Source: Pirellulaceae bacterium (GTDB lineage: Bacteria; Planctomycetota; Planctomycetia; Pirellulales; Pirellulaceae). Taken from it: 14,047 nt of DNA. This document shows, in pieces, positions 1-6,944 of the stretch (its first letter is position 1; the number at the start of each line of letters is the position of its first letter). Both the position numbers and the translations under genes were made by a program. Under the pieces are notes generated by a model, which was not told where the DNA came from, made no database searches, and saw only the letters and a program-made list of their open reading frames with translations. The stretch spans positions 1 through 14,047 of the forward strand of contig JADLDX010000047.1 of NCBI GenBank assembly GCA_020846515.1, given 5' to 3'.

Positions 1-1094
1 GATTTATTGTGCAAGTTCCAGACAACATGCGTGTCGGTGACATCACCCGTTCCGCCGCCTCGAACCGCTTGGATCGTATTCCCACCACCGACCATATTGT
101 CGGCCGATTGAAAGGCGGTATCGAGTTCCGGACCTTCGAGGACTTTGTTTTTGTCTTTGTCCGATTGATCGAATCGCTCACTAAACTCCTTGGGAACTTC
201 ATCGCGTGCCAGAATTCCGTCTTGATTCGTATCGAGCCACTCAAGCAGCGCGGCTTTGAGTCTGCGGGAATCATCGCCGTAGCTTTGCACCGCGGAGTAG
301 ATCAATCCATCACGCACCACCGGTGATGTCATGACCGTGCGCATCAAAGTTTTAGCATGCCAAATTTCCTTGCCGGTAGCCGGGTCATAACCCTTTAGTT
401 TTCCGCTGCCTGCGATCACCAAGTCGGTTCGATCACCTGCCTCACAGATCACTGGTACGGCATAACCTGCCAGCATATCCTTGCGTTCGGTTTGCCAACG
501 TATTTCACCTGTGGCGGCATCCACCGCAAACAACCCGGCGGCCAAATCATCGTCTTGATTGAAGATGACCATATCCTTGTAGACGATTGGAGAGGAGCCT
601 GCGCCCCAATCCATTAGATAAGCCGGCAATGGCAACGGCCGTTTCCAAACCACTTTCCCAGTTCCACAGTCCAGCGCGAGCAATCCCAGCGTGCTGAAAT
701 GAACGTAAACGCGTTTGCCATCGCTGGCCGGAGTTGACGATGCGTGACTGTTGGGTGGCGTGATGCGTGGCAGTTTGCCCGTATCAAACTCACTTAACCA
801 AAGTTGCTTGCCGGTAACCGCATCCAGCGCATAGACCCCGAGCTTCTGTTCGCTCAGCATCGCCGTACAATAGACTTTACCCTGCACAACAATGGGCGAG
901 CCGATACCATCACCAAGCTTGGCGGACCACCGTAGATTCTCGGCTTGAGAAAAAGTGGTCGGCAGAGGCTTGTCAGTCTTCGAAACTCCGCTGGCATTTG
1001 GACCGCGGAATTGTGGCCAATCTTCGGCAACAGCGACCGTACCATGCATGCAGACTATGGCCAGTAGAACCCAAATTTGACTATTGTTTTTCAT
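1..1094 (-). CDS. Secreted PQQ-like beta-propeller protein with EF-hand pair (C-terminus cut by window edge)
   Basis: The frame is open from an ATG at 1094 to the left edge, giving 364 complete codons with the C-terminus missing. Residues 1-23 form a signal peptide (MKNN, then a hydrophobic stretch ending AVA). The mature start EDWPQFRGPN is typical of planctomycete PQQ-like/BamB-like propellers. Blade repeats follow, recognisable by ALDAVTGKQLW, ALDCGTGKVVW, AVDAATGEIRW and YDPATGKEIW. Two calcium-binding-type loops interrupt the propeller: 288-299 (DTNQDGILARDE, a canonical EF-hand) and 312-323 (DKDKNKVLEGPE, with Lys at the usual Gly position). The start has a good ribosome site (AAGGTG about 5 nt upstream). 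It overlaps the end of the HEAT/sialidase gene by 14 bp, suggesting translational coupling. Many such proteins are not true quinoprotein dehydrogenases, so enzyme activity is not claimed. A periplasmic or surface role is inferred. Confidence 0.9.
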   Translation of the reverse strand, partial: MKNNSQIWVLLAIVCMHGTVAVAEDWPQFRGPNASGVSKTDKPLPTTFSQAENLRWSAKLGDGIGSPIVVQGKVYCTAMLSEQKLGVYALDAVTGKQLWLSEFDTGKLPRITPPNSHASSTPASDGKRVYVHFSTLGLLALDCGTGKVVWKRPLPLPAYLMDWGAGSSPIVYKDMVIFNQDDDLAAGLFAVDAATGEIRWQTERKDMLAGYAVPVICEAGDRTDLVIAGSGKLKGYDPATGKEIWHAKTLMRTVMTSPVVRDGLIYSAVQSYGDDSRRLKAALLEWLDTNQDGILARDEVPKEFSERFDQSDKDKNKVLEGPELDTAFQSADNMVGGGNTIQAVRGGGTGDVTDTHVVWNLHNK

Positions 1095-3036
1095 AAAGCC
1101 ACCTTACAGGCAAGGAGCGAAATCGGCTTGAATATTTGCCGGTCTGAACATCACCAACATAATAACTGAATAAGACGCGATCCTTGTGAAACAAGACGCT
1201 CGTGTAAGCGTACGCGCGATCGGCGTCTGTTTCGAGATTGCGAATGTTTTCCCACGTTACGCCGGCGTCTCGCGAGATCGCAGCCGTTAACGGACTTCGA
1301 TTGCCGCCATGCCCCTTCGATTTATCAAAAGTATTGTTCCACACCAGCAACAAGTCACCGGTCGATGGGATGGTACGAATTGTGGCCGGTGATTCTGGAG
1401 CCTGCACCGATAATTGGCCAGGCGCGGACCAATGATCCCCGCCATCCTCGGACATGGAGGTGGCAATCGTGCCGAGTTGCGTGCGAACAATCATGAGCAG
1501 TTTGCCCGTCGCCAATTCAACGACTTCGGGCTCCATCGCACCGCGCTTGGGTTGGTCCACTTTATCCTGACTCTGTCGCCAGGTTAGTCCACCATCATCG
1601 GAAAGAAAACAGCTGCAAACAAAGTGACCGTTATTCGAGACGTCCGCTGACCAGGCAACTGAGCATACCAGTCGGCCACTAGCCAACATGGTGACGCGAT
1701 CATTGTTCATCACGTGGTATCCGGGTCCCGACGTGACAACGATAGGCGGTTGAAAACTTCGGCCCTCGTCGGTGGAGATACGCAGCACAACTTTAAGGTC
1801 CGTCGAACTGTTCTTGACCAAGAAGAACATGCCCAGCGGGGAAGTCTCTGTCAACTCCGGTCGCTTGGTTCCGCTAGTTGAATCCATCTTAGGCAAGCGA
1901 CGCAGGCAGACGGACATCACATTTTGCTGGCCGATGTTTTCCTGCAGGGTTTGCTCCGGTCCCCAAGTCTTGCCACCGTCTTTGGAAGACTTGGCCACAA
2001 TGGATGCGGTAGCATGATCAGCACCACCGCCCACAAACCGCGTGGTCGCATACAACAGCGAGCCATCGCGGAGAACGATGATCGAACCTTCACTGTAGCG
2101 TGGATGGGAGTCCGAGGCCACGAATACATCTTGATGAAAGTTCGGTGGTGTCACTGCGACGGGCAGCCCGAGGTTCTGAATCGGCAACGTGAAACTTAAC
2201 AGAGCCTGAGCCGTTCTCGCCCGCACGTCCACATTCGAGTCGGCCAGCCGATGCTCCTTAACCGCCTCCACGTGACGAGCCCAAGTGGCAAAGTCGGCTG
2301 CGTAGGTTCGAATGGCTGGATCTTCCGAATCGATGTTTTTGGCCATTTCCTCGCGGGCTTGGGCTTCGCCTAAACAAGCCAAGGCATTCACAAAAAATGA
2401 TTTCGTAACTGGTTCTTTTTCGTTGTCACACAGTTGCCGGATCGCGGGTATGTCGGTCGCAGAACCCAGCAATCCCAACGCCCAAGCGGCCAGCTTACGC
2501 AGTTCAGGATCTTCCGCTTTGAGATAGCCACGCAAGGTTTGCATCGCCAGCTGATTGCCTGCTCGACCCAATGTCGCGGCGCACATAATGCTCAGTTTGG
2601 GATTGCTTGTGTCCAACATGAAACTGCGCAGAAGTTTGCCATCACCCACTTCGGCAATTTTGTAAAGACTCTCCGCCGCATGCACGCGTCCATTGGACTG
2701 TGGGTCGGCCAGAGTGTTCCATAAAATGGGCAGCGGATCGCGCTTGCCCGTGCGGACAATCTCGCGCGCCAGCCCACAACGATGCTGCGCGTCGTTGTCG
2801 GTCAACAACTTCTCTTCGAGCACTGGCACAACCTCATGGCCATGACCAGCGATGGTCAGCGCTTCAGCCGCATGCATCGCCGGCCAAAACTCTGGTCCGG
2901 TCAAGACTTGTCGCAAGACCGTCAAACACTGCTCACGCGTTTGAGCAGGAAGTTCATGAGTACTTGGCGGTTCAACGCCGGTCAGTGGAAGCATACTGGT
3001 CAACCAAAAAAGGATCGTTGTACTAATGTTCCGCAT
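1081..3036 (-). CDS. Exported HEAT-repeat plus sialidase-like (BNR/Asp-box) fusion protein
   Basis: 651 residues. I start at the ATG at 3036 because it opens a plausible signal peptide (MRNISTTILFWLTSMLPLTG). The longer frame begins at a TTG inside the upstream gene. Residues about 25-281 are short amphipathic helical repeats of HEAT/PBS-lyase type (for example PELRKLAAWALGLLG and VDVRARTAQALLSF). From about 290 a six-bladed sialidase-like propeller follows, with five Asp-boxes: SKDGGKTW 351-358, STDEGRSF 421-428, SDDGGLTW 479-486, SEDGGDHW 529-536 and SRDAGVTW 588-595. EPEVVELATGKLLMIVRTQLG-type motifs are common in BNR neuraminidase-like proteins. A classical FRIP motif is not evident; the equivalent segment reads RYSEGSIIVLRDG, so true sialidase chemistry is uncertain. 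The gene lies 37 nt after the alpha/beta hydrolase and overlaps the next gene, so the three are probably co-transcribed. Confidence 0.88.
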   Translation of the reverse strand: MRNISTTILFWLTSMLPLTGVEPPSTHELPAQTREQCLTVLRQVLTGPEFWPAMHAAEALTIAGHGHEVVPVLEEKLLTDNDAQHRCGLAREIVRTGKRDPLPILWNTLADPQSNGRVHAAESLYKIAEVGDGKLLRSFMLDTSNPKLSIMCAATLGRAGNQLAMQTLRGYLKAEDPELRKLAAWALGLLGSATDIPAIRQLCDNEKEPVTKSFFVNALACLGEAQAREEMAKNIDSEDPAIRTYAADFATWARHVEAVKEHRLADSNVDVRARTAQALLSFTLPIQNLGLPVAVTPPNFHQDVFVASDSHPRYSEGSIIVLRDGSLLYATTRFVGGGADHATASIVAKSSKDGGKTWGPEQTLQENIGQQNVMSVCLRRLPKMDSTSGTKRPELTETSPLGMFFLVKNSSTDLKVVLRISTDEGRSFQPPIVVTSGPGYHVMNNDRVTMLASGRLVCSVAWSADVSNNGHFVCSCFLSDDGGLTWRQSQDKVDQPKRGAMEPEVVELATGKLLMIVRTQLGTIATSMSEDGGDHWSAPGQLSVQAPESPATIRTIPSTGDLLLVWNNTFDKSKGHGGNRSPLTAAISRDAGVTWENIRNLETDADRAYAYTSVLFHKDRVLFSYYVGDVQTGKYSSRFRSLPVRWLYEKQ

Positions 3037-3073
3037 ATCTAACCCGCTATCTTTGATGTGTACTGCCTCTGGC

Positions 3074-4051
3074 TTACTTGAGTCGCTTGTCAAACCAATC
3101 AGCCATGATGGCGACCTCAACGGGTAAGGTCAGCCAGGGATGGCCGCCGCCCTCTTTCACAATCAGCTCCGCTGAACCACCGGCCGATTGAATGGCCTTC
3201 ACCAACTTCTGCGAATGCGATAGTGGCACTACCTGATCCGCATCACCGTGAATCATCAGAAAAGGTATCTTAGGCTGGCCAACACGATGCACCGGCGAAA
3301 TCGCTTTGGCCATCTCCAAAAGCTCTGCCTCACTTTTTCCGCTGAGCGCGCCCTCGTTGGCTTGTGTGGCTGCTACGCCCAATAGCGGTGCCAAAACCTT
3401 GAGATCAACCATCTTGCCATCGCGCCATTCCAAAAAATCCGTCGGCGGAAAAAATACTGCCACGGCCGCCACAGTCGTATCGTGCTGATCGAGACTGTTT
3501 TTGGATTGCGATTCACTGGGCAACGGAGTCAAGGCAGCCAACGTCGCTAAGTGACCACCAGCCGACGCACCAGTCATGCCTAACTTGCCTGCATCTATTT
3601 TGTACTCTGCAGCCCGATCCTTGATCGCACGAATGGCCAGCTTGACATGCTGATCCATCTCGGCCGCCGTGTACCGCGTCTTCGATCCCGGCCGCACTGC
3701 GAAGACAACGTAACCTCGCGCACAAAAAATCTCATAGATCTGAGCCAGTGTATGGTCACGAATCTTGCCGCGATCCGAATACCAAGCCCCACTGGCAATA
3801 TCCACGATGCCTAATCCGTTCGGTGCACCAACCGGAGTAAACACATCCATCAACAATCCCGTACCATGCACTTCTGCGAAAACCACGTTCTGCGTCTGCA
3901 CGTAGCTGGCAGGCTCGACTGGTTCATTGGCGACTGCGTCGCTCCGTGAAGTCATTAGCAGTGAAGTCATTAACAGTGACGCCATTAGCAGTGGCGTCGA
4001 TAGCCACAGGGCCATCTGCTTGACTGTCAGCATGACTGGTAGAAATCGCAT
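3074..4051 (-). CDS. Exported alpha/beta hydrolase (esterase/prolyl-oligopeptidase-like)
   Basis: 325 residues from the ATG at 4051. An upstream in-frame TTG at 4084 would add 11 residues with no sign of a signal-peptide start. The N-terminus (MRFLPVMLTVKQMALWLSTP) leads into a repetitive hydrophobic stretch and then SDAVANEP, consistent with export. The catalytic triad is readable: nucleophile Ser163 in GASAGG, Asp272 in HGDADQVV and His304 in GGGHPW. This is the fold and motif set of feruloyl-esterase-like/peptidase S9-like carboxylic ester hydrolases. The usual HGG oxyanion-hole motif is absent; the equivalent place reads IASGAWYSDRGK. Likely role is extracytoplasmic de-esterification of a substrate, which cannot be specified from sequence. 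It follows a 385-bp gene-free gap, so it may have its own promoter, and it heads the hydrolase, HEAT/sialidase and PQQ-propeller group. Confidence 0.9.
   Translation of the reverse strand: MRFLPVMLTVKQMALWLSTPLLMASLLMTSLLMTSRSDAVANEPVEPASYVQTQNVVFAEVHGTGLLMDVFTPVGAPNGLGIVDIASGAWYSDRGKIRDHTLAQIYEIFCARGYVVFAVRPGSKTRYTAAEMDQHVKLAIRAIKDRAAEYKIDAGKLGMTGASAGGHLATLAALTPLPSESQSKNSLDQHDTTVAAVAVFFPPTDFLEWRDGKMVDLKVLAPLLGVAATQANEGALSGKSEAELLEMAKAISPVHRVGQPKIPFLMIHGDADQVVPLSHSQKLVKAIQSAGGSAELIVKEGGGHPWLTLPVEVAIMADWFDKRLK
3946..4005 (-). repeat. 15-bp tandem repeat (4 units) in the hydrolase signal peptide
   Basis: Four consecutive 15-bp units at 3946-3960, 3961-3975, 3976-3990 and 3991-4005. The first two differ at one base, the second and third at three, and the fourth is more diverged. 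On the coding strand they give the pentapeptide series LLMAS, LLMTS, LLMTS in the hydrophobic core of the predicted signal peptide. The length is a multiple of three, so the frame is kept. A similar array occurs at 10461-10520. Confidence 0.8.
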
Positions 4052-4064
4052 GGCTTCATCTATT

Positions 4065-4080
4065 GTCCAGGCAACTGGAC
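4065..4080 (-). promoter_or_regulatory. Perfect hairpin in the leader of the alpha/beta hydrolase gene
   Basis: GTCCAG (4065-4070) and CTGGAC (4075-4080) are perfect inverted arms around a 4-nt loop. The element ends about 13 nt upstream of the hydrolase ATG at 4051. It could be an RNA hairpin affecting initiation or a small operator. Only the symmetry is seen; function is inferred. Confidence 0.35.
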
Positions 4081-4200
4081 GCAAGGGGTGAATGGTTACT
4101 CAGCACGACACACTTCCGCTTTACGTCGATCGCCTATAGTAGCATACCCAAAGCTGCCCATGCATTTCCCAAAACTTTTTCACAGGCAAGGAGTGCATTG

Positions 4201-4334
4201 CAACGCCGTGAAGCATGTTTGCTCGTCAAACCCCGCATTTGTAGCGGTTGGGCGCAAGCCCTCCGGTTCCTATAACTACCGGGCCATACCGGACGGCTTG
4301 CGCCGTTCCGCTTCTAAAATGCTTCACAGCGTTG
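4201..4334. repeat. Nested inverted repeat, REP-like, in a 385-bp gene-free region
   Basis: The stretch 4052-4436 holds no credible gene. Its centre is a long imperfect palindrome. The outer arms are 4201-4216 and 4319-4334 (15 of 16 complementary, built on CAACGCCGTGAAGCAT). The inner arms are 4250-4267 and 4288-4305 (16 of 18, built on GGCGCAAGCCCTCCGG). The core GCGCAAGCCCTCCGG looks like a palindrome I recall recurring between genes in planctomycete genomes; that is memory, not a search. It lies between the aminotransferase fusion and the hydrolase gene and could act as a transcript-end or processing hairpin, or be a REP-type mobile repeat. Confidence 0.65.
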
Positions 4335-4436
4335 AGTGCATTGGCGAAGTCGCCAGCACTAAAATCTCATCGCATTCTCTGAACCGGCGGCATCCAGCGT
4401 CTAGCGAACTCGGCAACGTTGGAGCCTAAAAAAAAC

Positions 4437-6878
4437 TTATGTTAGGCGAGTGAAACCTGTATGGCGTGGAGTGACATTCAAGGCTTGCAAACGCTGCATG
4501 ACATCACCCCGCTGGATGGTTTCAGCCAGTTCATGGAACACGGGCTCAGCAGCCGAGATATAGTCCTTCACATGCTGCTCTTTGTGAGCGAAGCTGGGGT
4601 AAAATCCACTCCCGCATAAGTAGCCAACGCTCAGCATCCGGGCGGTGTACAGCGTGCCCAGCTCTGCAGCCTGTGGAACGTCAAACGACAAATGCAGCAG
4701 CGCTGCGTGCCCGCCAGTCTTCACCGGCACGCCACAACGATGTCCCAGCGCCGTCCAGCCACGCCGCATGAGTTCGCCGATGGTGTGAGTGTGACTGGCA
4801 ATGTTGACATCGCGGAGCTTGCCGATGGTGGCCAATGCCGCGGTGGGTCCCACGCCTTCGGTCCAGTAGGTGCTCGAGATAAACGAGGATTGGGCCGCAT
4901 CCATCACACGTCGACGGCCAATAATCGCCGCCATGGGGTGACCATTGCCAATGGCTTTCGCAAACACGCTCACATCCGGGTCAACACCATACTTTAGATG
5001 CACGCCACCTAGATGCATTCGCCAACCAGATGATATTTCGTCGAAGATCAGCACAGCGCCGCAGCGATGGCAGAGGTCGCGCACGCCCTCCAGAAACCCA
5101 GGCTCAGGCTCTGCCGAACGCGTGGGTTCCATCACGACGGCAGCCAGCGCATCACCGTGCTGGGCCACGTGGGCTTCTAACTCTGACAAGCAATTGTAAC
5201 GAAAGGGCAGGGCGGTCCCTGCCAGGCCACGCGGCACACCCGCAGGTGCCAATCCGGGCAGCAAATGCCCTTGCAATCTGTCGGACGTTGAGTGCTCTGC
5301 TGAGTGCTCGGCATTAACGTTGGCGGCCAGGTACCAATCTGACCAACCGTGATAGCCACAGAAGGCAATCTTGTCGCGTCCCGTGGCGGCGCGGGCCAAT
5401 CGAACGGCGATCGCCATCGACTCACCGCCGGTGCGCGCATAACGCACCTGCTCCGCCCAGGGATGAAGTTGCAGTAACAGTTCCGCCAGCTCCAATTCCT
5501 CGACAGAATTCAGCGATGACATAGAACCGTTGGCAATGCGCTGCTGCACGGCTGCTGTTACATCGGGATCTGCATAGCCCAATAGACAAGCACCAATACC
5601 CGTGGTGGTCATGTCGATATAGCGTCGACCATCCAAGTCGACGACTTCACAACCACCAGCCCAACTGGCATAAGCTGGCCATAGCCCAGGCGCAAACATC
5701 TCCGGTCGCTTGCTCAGCAGTTGCGTGCCACCAGGAATGATCTGCTTGGCTCGCGCATACATGGCCTGCGTGCGTGAACCAACTATCGTCGGCTTCTCAA
5801 TGCTCGCGGTTTGATTGAGCGTTGATTTGGCTGACTGGCCGCTTGTTAGACTGCCTCCATGAATAGCACCAGGCGCTGCATCGACAGGCAGATTGAAGGC
5901 TGTGATCGAGTTCCACCAGAAGAGATTCTCGATGTCTGTACTGGACCACTGGGCTATCTCGGCGGCTTGCTTCATCGACAGCAACTGTTCGTAGATCGCC
6001 AGGATGGGTCGACCATCGCAATGCGGAAACTGCAATTGGAATCGATCTATGTCGACATACTGCCAGGCGCGGCCCATGGCGGCATACTGGCCATGGAAAA
6101 ATGTCGCGTCCACACCATCCGATCCGTACAAGATGCGTCGACGGTCTTCGCGCGAGAACAGCGTGATCAGCGGACGAACGTCGGTGACAGCCGAGACGTC
6201 ATACCAGATGTTCGGCATGTCGCGCAGTTGATCAATGGCTTGTCGAATGGGCCAATAGGTAAAACTGCGTGCGCAGTGCGCTAGAATCCACTTGATATTC
6301 GGATACCGTTGGTGCGTGTACTCGTGCAAGTCGCGCAGATTCCATTGATCAGCACAACCATGAAAGCGCGACAAGTGCATGGTGACCCACAGCCCCAGTT
6401 CATTGGCCAGTTCCAACTGAGGATGGGTCAGAAATTCATGGATACGGCATTCGGCGATATCGCCCGTCACTGAAAAGATGCGATACGGCTTCAGGCCGAT
6501 GAAACCGTACTCATGAACGTCGTGGGCGATTTGCTCAGGTGTACAGGCCGGCGTTACCAACCGATTCATGCGCGACAAAGGATCTTGATTGACCTGCTGG
6601 ATACACCAGCGATTGTGGGCCGTGACATCGATGCCACGCGTGGGCGTGCCCAGCACAAGAAAATGGATTTCACGACCAGGATACAAACGCTCCGCCCAAC
6701 TGCGCAGCGTCGACATATCCGCCAGGCTCCAAAACATCGGGGTCGGGCTGTTGGGCACATGATCCGGATGAAACATGTGGATATGCGCATCGAACACTCG
6801 AGCCGGTACGAAGTCGTCCAGCTCTTCTTCCCAAATCTGTTGATCGTGTGACGAATAATCTGACAGGCACGCGGGCAT
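4437..6878 (-). CDS. Amidohydrolase - class III aminotransferase fusion protein
   Basis: 813 residues in one uninterrupted frame, ATG at 6878 with AGGGA about 9 nt upstream. No signal peptide, so cytoplasmic. Residues about 25-335 are an amidohydrolase-2 TIM barrel: metal motif H32-x-H34 (DAHIHMFHP), K130 in GLKPY, H168 in TMHLSR, H201 in LAHCARS and D254 in LYGSDG. A low-complexity linker (about 338-370) leads to a complete class III PLP aminotransferase (about 373-813) of the glutamate-1-semialdehyde-aminomutase-like type: IPGGTQLLSKRP, VRYARTGGE, the cofactor-ring Asp613 in LIFDEISSGWR and the probable Schiff-base Lys641 in VFAKAIGNG. The subfamily resembles aminotransferases I recall from nonulosonic-acid sugar clusters rather than haem-pathway HemL. 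A hydrolase that opens a ring or amide could feed a carbonyl or amine to the transaminase. The substrate is unknown. It lies 66 nt after the SDR gene. Confidence 0.93.
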   Translation of the reverse strand: MPACLSDYSSHDQQIWEEELDDFVPARVFDAHIHMFHPDHVPNSPTPMFWSLADMSTLRSWAERLYPGREIHFLVLGTPTRGIDVTAHNRWCIQQVNQDPLSRMNRLVTPACTPEQIAHDVHEYGFIGLKPYRIFSVTGDIAECRIHEFLTHPQLELANELGLWVTMHLSRFHGCADQWNLRDLHEYTHQRYPNIKWILAHCARSFTYWPIRQAIDQLRDMPNIWYDVSAVTDVRPLITLFSREDRRRILYGSDGVDATFFHGQYAAMGRAWQYVDIDRFQLQFPHCDGRPILAIYEQLLSMKQAAEIAQWSSTDIENLFWWNSITAFNLPVDAAPGAIHGGSLTSGQSAKSTLNQTASIEKPTIVGSRTQAMYARAKQIIPGGTQLLSKRPEMFAPGLWPAYASWAGGCEVVDLDGRRYIDMTTTGIGACLLGYADPDVTAAVQQRIANGSMSSLNSVEELELAELLLQLHPWAEQVRYARTGGESMAIAVRLARAATGRDKIAFCGYHGWSDWYLAANVNAEHSAEHSTSDRLQGHLLPGLAPAGVPRGLAGTALPFRYNCLSELEAHVAQHGDALAAVVMEPTRSAEPEPGFLEGVRDLCHRCGAVLIFDEISSGWRMHLGGVHLKYGVDPDVSVFAKAIGNGHPMAAIIGRRRVMDAAQSSFISSTYWTEGVGPTAALATIGKLRDVNIASHTHTIGELMRRGWTALGHRCGVPVKTGGHAALLHLSFDVPQAAELGTLYTARMLSVGYLCGSGFYPSFAHKEQHVKDYISAAEPVFHELAETIQRGDVMQRLQALNVTPRHTGFTRLT

Positions 6879-6901
6879 ATGTCTGTTTCCCTACGACGAA
6901 T

Positions 6902-6943
6902 CGTCTCAGAAGCTTGTCCGAAAATAGACCTGACCCCTTTTTT
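6902..6943. repeat. Possible interspersed repeat in the SDR / aminotransferase gap
   Basis: The 66-nt spacer carries, on the minus strand, AAAGGGGTCAGGTCTATTTT followed by CGGACAAGCTTCTGAGACG. The GGGGTCAGGTCTATTTT core resembles an intergenic repeat I recall near REP-associated/IS200-like transposase elements in several phyla. No transposase is present here and no second copy was seen in the window, so this rests on recollection. Confidence 0.4.
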
Positions 6944-6944
6944 C

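Noticed and set aside
854..1045. Minus-strand frame of 63 codons near the left edge
   Set aside because: It is out of frame with and inside the clearly better PQQ-like propeller gene starting at 1094.
1106..4193. Shared 12-mer ACAGGCAAGGAG at about 1106 and about 4182
   Set aside because: One copy is inside coding sequence and the other in the gap; flanks do not match, so it is most likely chance.
4088..4429. Plus-strand open frame of 113 codons in the gene-free region
   Set aside because: It runs through the nested inverted repeat, has no ribosome site or recognisable domain, and its peptide is low-quality in composition.
4424..4447. Terminator-like GCCTAA...TTAGGC with a T-run at the end of the aminotransferase gene
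   Set aside because: The T-run lies in the loop rather than after the stem, and the stem is only 6 bp including coding bases, so it is not a standard intrinsic terminator.
4437..6878. Assignment of the aminotransferase half to hemL
   Set aside because: Fusion to an amidohydrolase and a sugar-type neighbourhood do not fit tetrapyrrole synthesis; only the general class is supported.
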